Origin: Pseudomonadota bacterium
GTDB taxonomy: Bacteria > Pseudomonadota > Alphaproteobacteria > Parvibaculales > Parvibaculaceae
Assembly (NCBI GenBank): GCA_021780275.1
Contig: JAJXZC010000278.1
Coordinates: 1 to 5,582, forward strand
DNA length: 5,582 nucleotides
Reading direction: 5' to 3'
The translations under genes were made by a program, and so were the position numbers. Shown here in pieces: positions 4,908-5,582 of the stretch. Within the stretch, counting starts at the first letter, position 1, and every line of letters begins with the position of its first letter. The notes beneath the pieces were generated by a model, which saw nothing but the letters and a program-made list of their open reading frames with translations, searched no databases and was not told the origin of the DNA.

Positions 4908-5582
4908 ATGACAAGAAAAAATTCAAGGCCAGGTAAAAATGTGAAAGCGGTTGTTTGCGGATTGGCGCTGGCGGCGGGGCTGTTTTTCTCCGCGCCGTCC
5001 TTCGCGCAGGACGCGCCGCGTCCGGCCATCCTGAGCCAGTTTCAAAAGGCGGGCGGCACGGTGACCTACATCGGCTCCGCGCACGGGCTGGACGGCTGGA
5101 TCGTCAAAAACCCCAAAGGACAGGTGCAGACGGTCTATACGACGGCCGACGGCGCGCTGGTCGCGGGCATGCTGTTCGGCCCCGACGGCATGTCGATCAC
5201 CGAAAAACAGCTCGCGGCCTATCACGACAAGCTGACCGGCGCGCAGGCGCCGCTTCCGGGCGCGCAAAAAGCACCCGGCGGCGCGGAAAAACTTTATGCC
5301 GAAACGGCCAAGGCGGGCTGGGTGGCGCTCGGCCAGAGTTCCGCGCCTTATATGTATGTCTTCATGAACGTCGCCTGCGACCATTGCCAGGCCTATTGGA
5401 AAGCGCTCGCGGGCGCGGTGAAAGACGGCGAGTTGCAGGTGCGGCTGGTGCCCTACGGCAAGGAAGCCGTCAACCGCGACGGCGGCGCGGCGCTGCTGTC
5501 CGTCGCCGATCCGGCGGCGGCGTGGGCGTCTTATCTCGGCGGCGACGGCGCCGCTCTTGCCAAGGATAAGGCGACGCCCGCG
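4908..5582 (+). CDS. Periplasmic DsbG/DsbC-like thiol:disulfide interchange protein, 3' end missing
   Basis: Predicted secreted thioredoxin-fold disulfide isomerase or reductase. The frame stays open for 225 codons from the ATG at 4908 to the edge. Residues 1-33 form a Sec signal peptide: a basic start (MTRKNSRPGKNVK), a hydrophobic core (VVCGLALAAGLFF), and a cleavage site after SAPSFA, before Gln34. Residues about 38-115 resemble the N-terminal dimerisation domain of DsbG/DsbC, with GWIVKNPKGQVQTVYTTADG and then AGMLFGPDG. A linker leads to the thioredoxin domain, with APYMYVFMNVACDHCQAYW around the redox pair Cys157 and Cys160, then a strand QVRLVPYG and a helix typical of DsbG. From memory of E. 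coli DsbG (about 248 residues with its signal), the order and spacing match closely. The missing C-terminus should hold the cis-Pro loop. The active site is CDHC rather than the CPYC of DsbG or CGYC of DsbC. It is transcribed divergently from GNAT-ileS. Whether it is DsbG, DsbC or a lineage-specific relative is open. Confidence 0.85.
   Translation, partial: MTRKNSRPGKNVKAVVCGLALAAGLFFSAPSFAQDAPRPAILSQFQKAGGTVTYIGSAHGLDGWIVKNPKGQVQTVYTTADGALVAGMLFGPDGMSITEKQLAAYHDKLTGAQAPLPGAQKAPGGAEKLYAETAKAGWVALGQSSAPYMYVFMNVACDHCQAYWKALAGAVKDGELQVRLVPYGKEAVNRDGGAALLSVADPAAAWASYLGGDGAALAKDKATPA

Noticed and set aside
4923..5569. Long frames on both strands (minus 4923-5384; plus 4955-5569) over the right-hand end
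   Set aside because: They are Arg-rich shadows of the Dsb-like gene, whose own frame shows a signal peptide, DsbG-like domain order and a CxxC pair.

Overview
The window looks like ordinary chromosomal DNA from a GC-rich alphaproteobacterium. The NAD kinase has the alphaproteobacterial form of the family (motifs [40 protein letters not shown] and [11 protein letters not shown]). The isoleucyl-tRNA synthetase is the bacterial type with a C-terminal zinc knuckle. The genes are strongly GC-biased at third positions, while the two promoter regions are AT-rich. I cannot name the organism below class level. I see no mobile element, CRISPR array, tRNA or rRNA.

Layout from left to right: (1) 1-640, plus strand, the C-terminal four fifths of NAD kinase (nadK), cut by the window edge. 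(2) 641-722, an AT-rich gap with a near-consensus sigma-70 promoter (TTGACA, 17 bp, TATGAT). (3) 723-1109, plus strand, an unrecognised 128-residue charged, helical protein. (4) 1066-4038, minus strand, ileS, whose 3' end overlaps the preceding gene tail to tail by 44 bp. (5) 4050-4634, minus strand, a GNAT-family acetyltransferase 11 bp upstream of ileS and evidently co-transcribed with it from a TTGACA-17-TATTAA promoter at 4664-4692. (6) 4635-4907, a divergent control region with promoters on both strands, a helically phased direct repeat and two possible leader hairpins. (7) 4908-5582, plus strand, a secreted DsbG/DsbC-like thioredoxin-fold protein with a CDHC active site, running off the right edge.

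The genes do not form one pathway. nadK (NADP supply) and ileS (translation) are housekeeping genes; the acetyltransferase shares the ileS transcript; the Dsb-like protein acts in the periplasm on disulfides and is transcribed divergently from the acetyltransferase-ileS unit. The right-hand gene is easy to miss because it has no stop inside the window and is overlaid by long spurious frames. I found no convincing evidence for a new multi-gene system. The best leads are the strongly promoted unknown gene that runs into ileS, the acetyltransferase-ileS pairing, the phased repeat, and the structured leader plus unusual CDHC motif of the Dsb-like gene.
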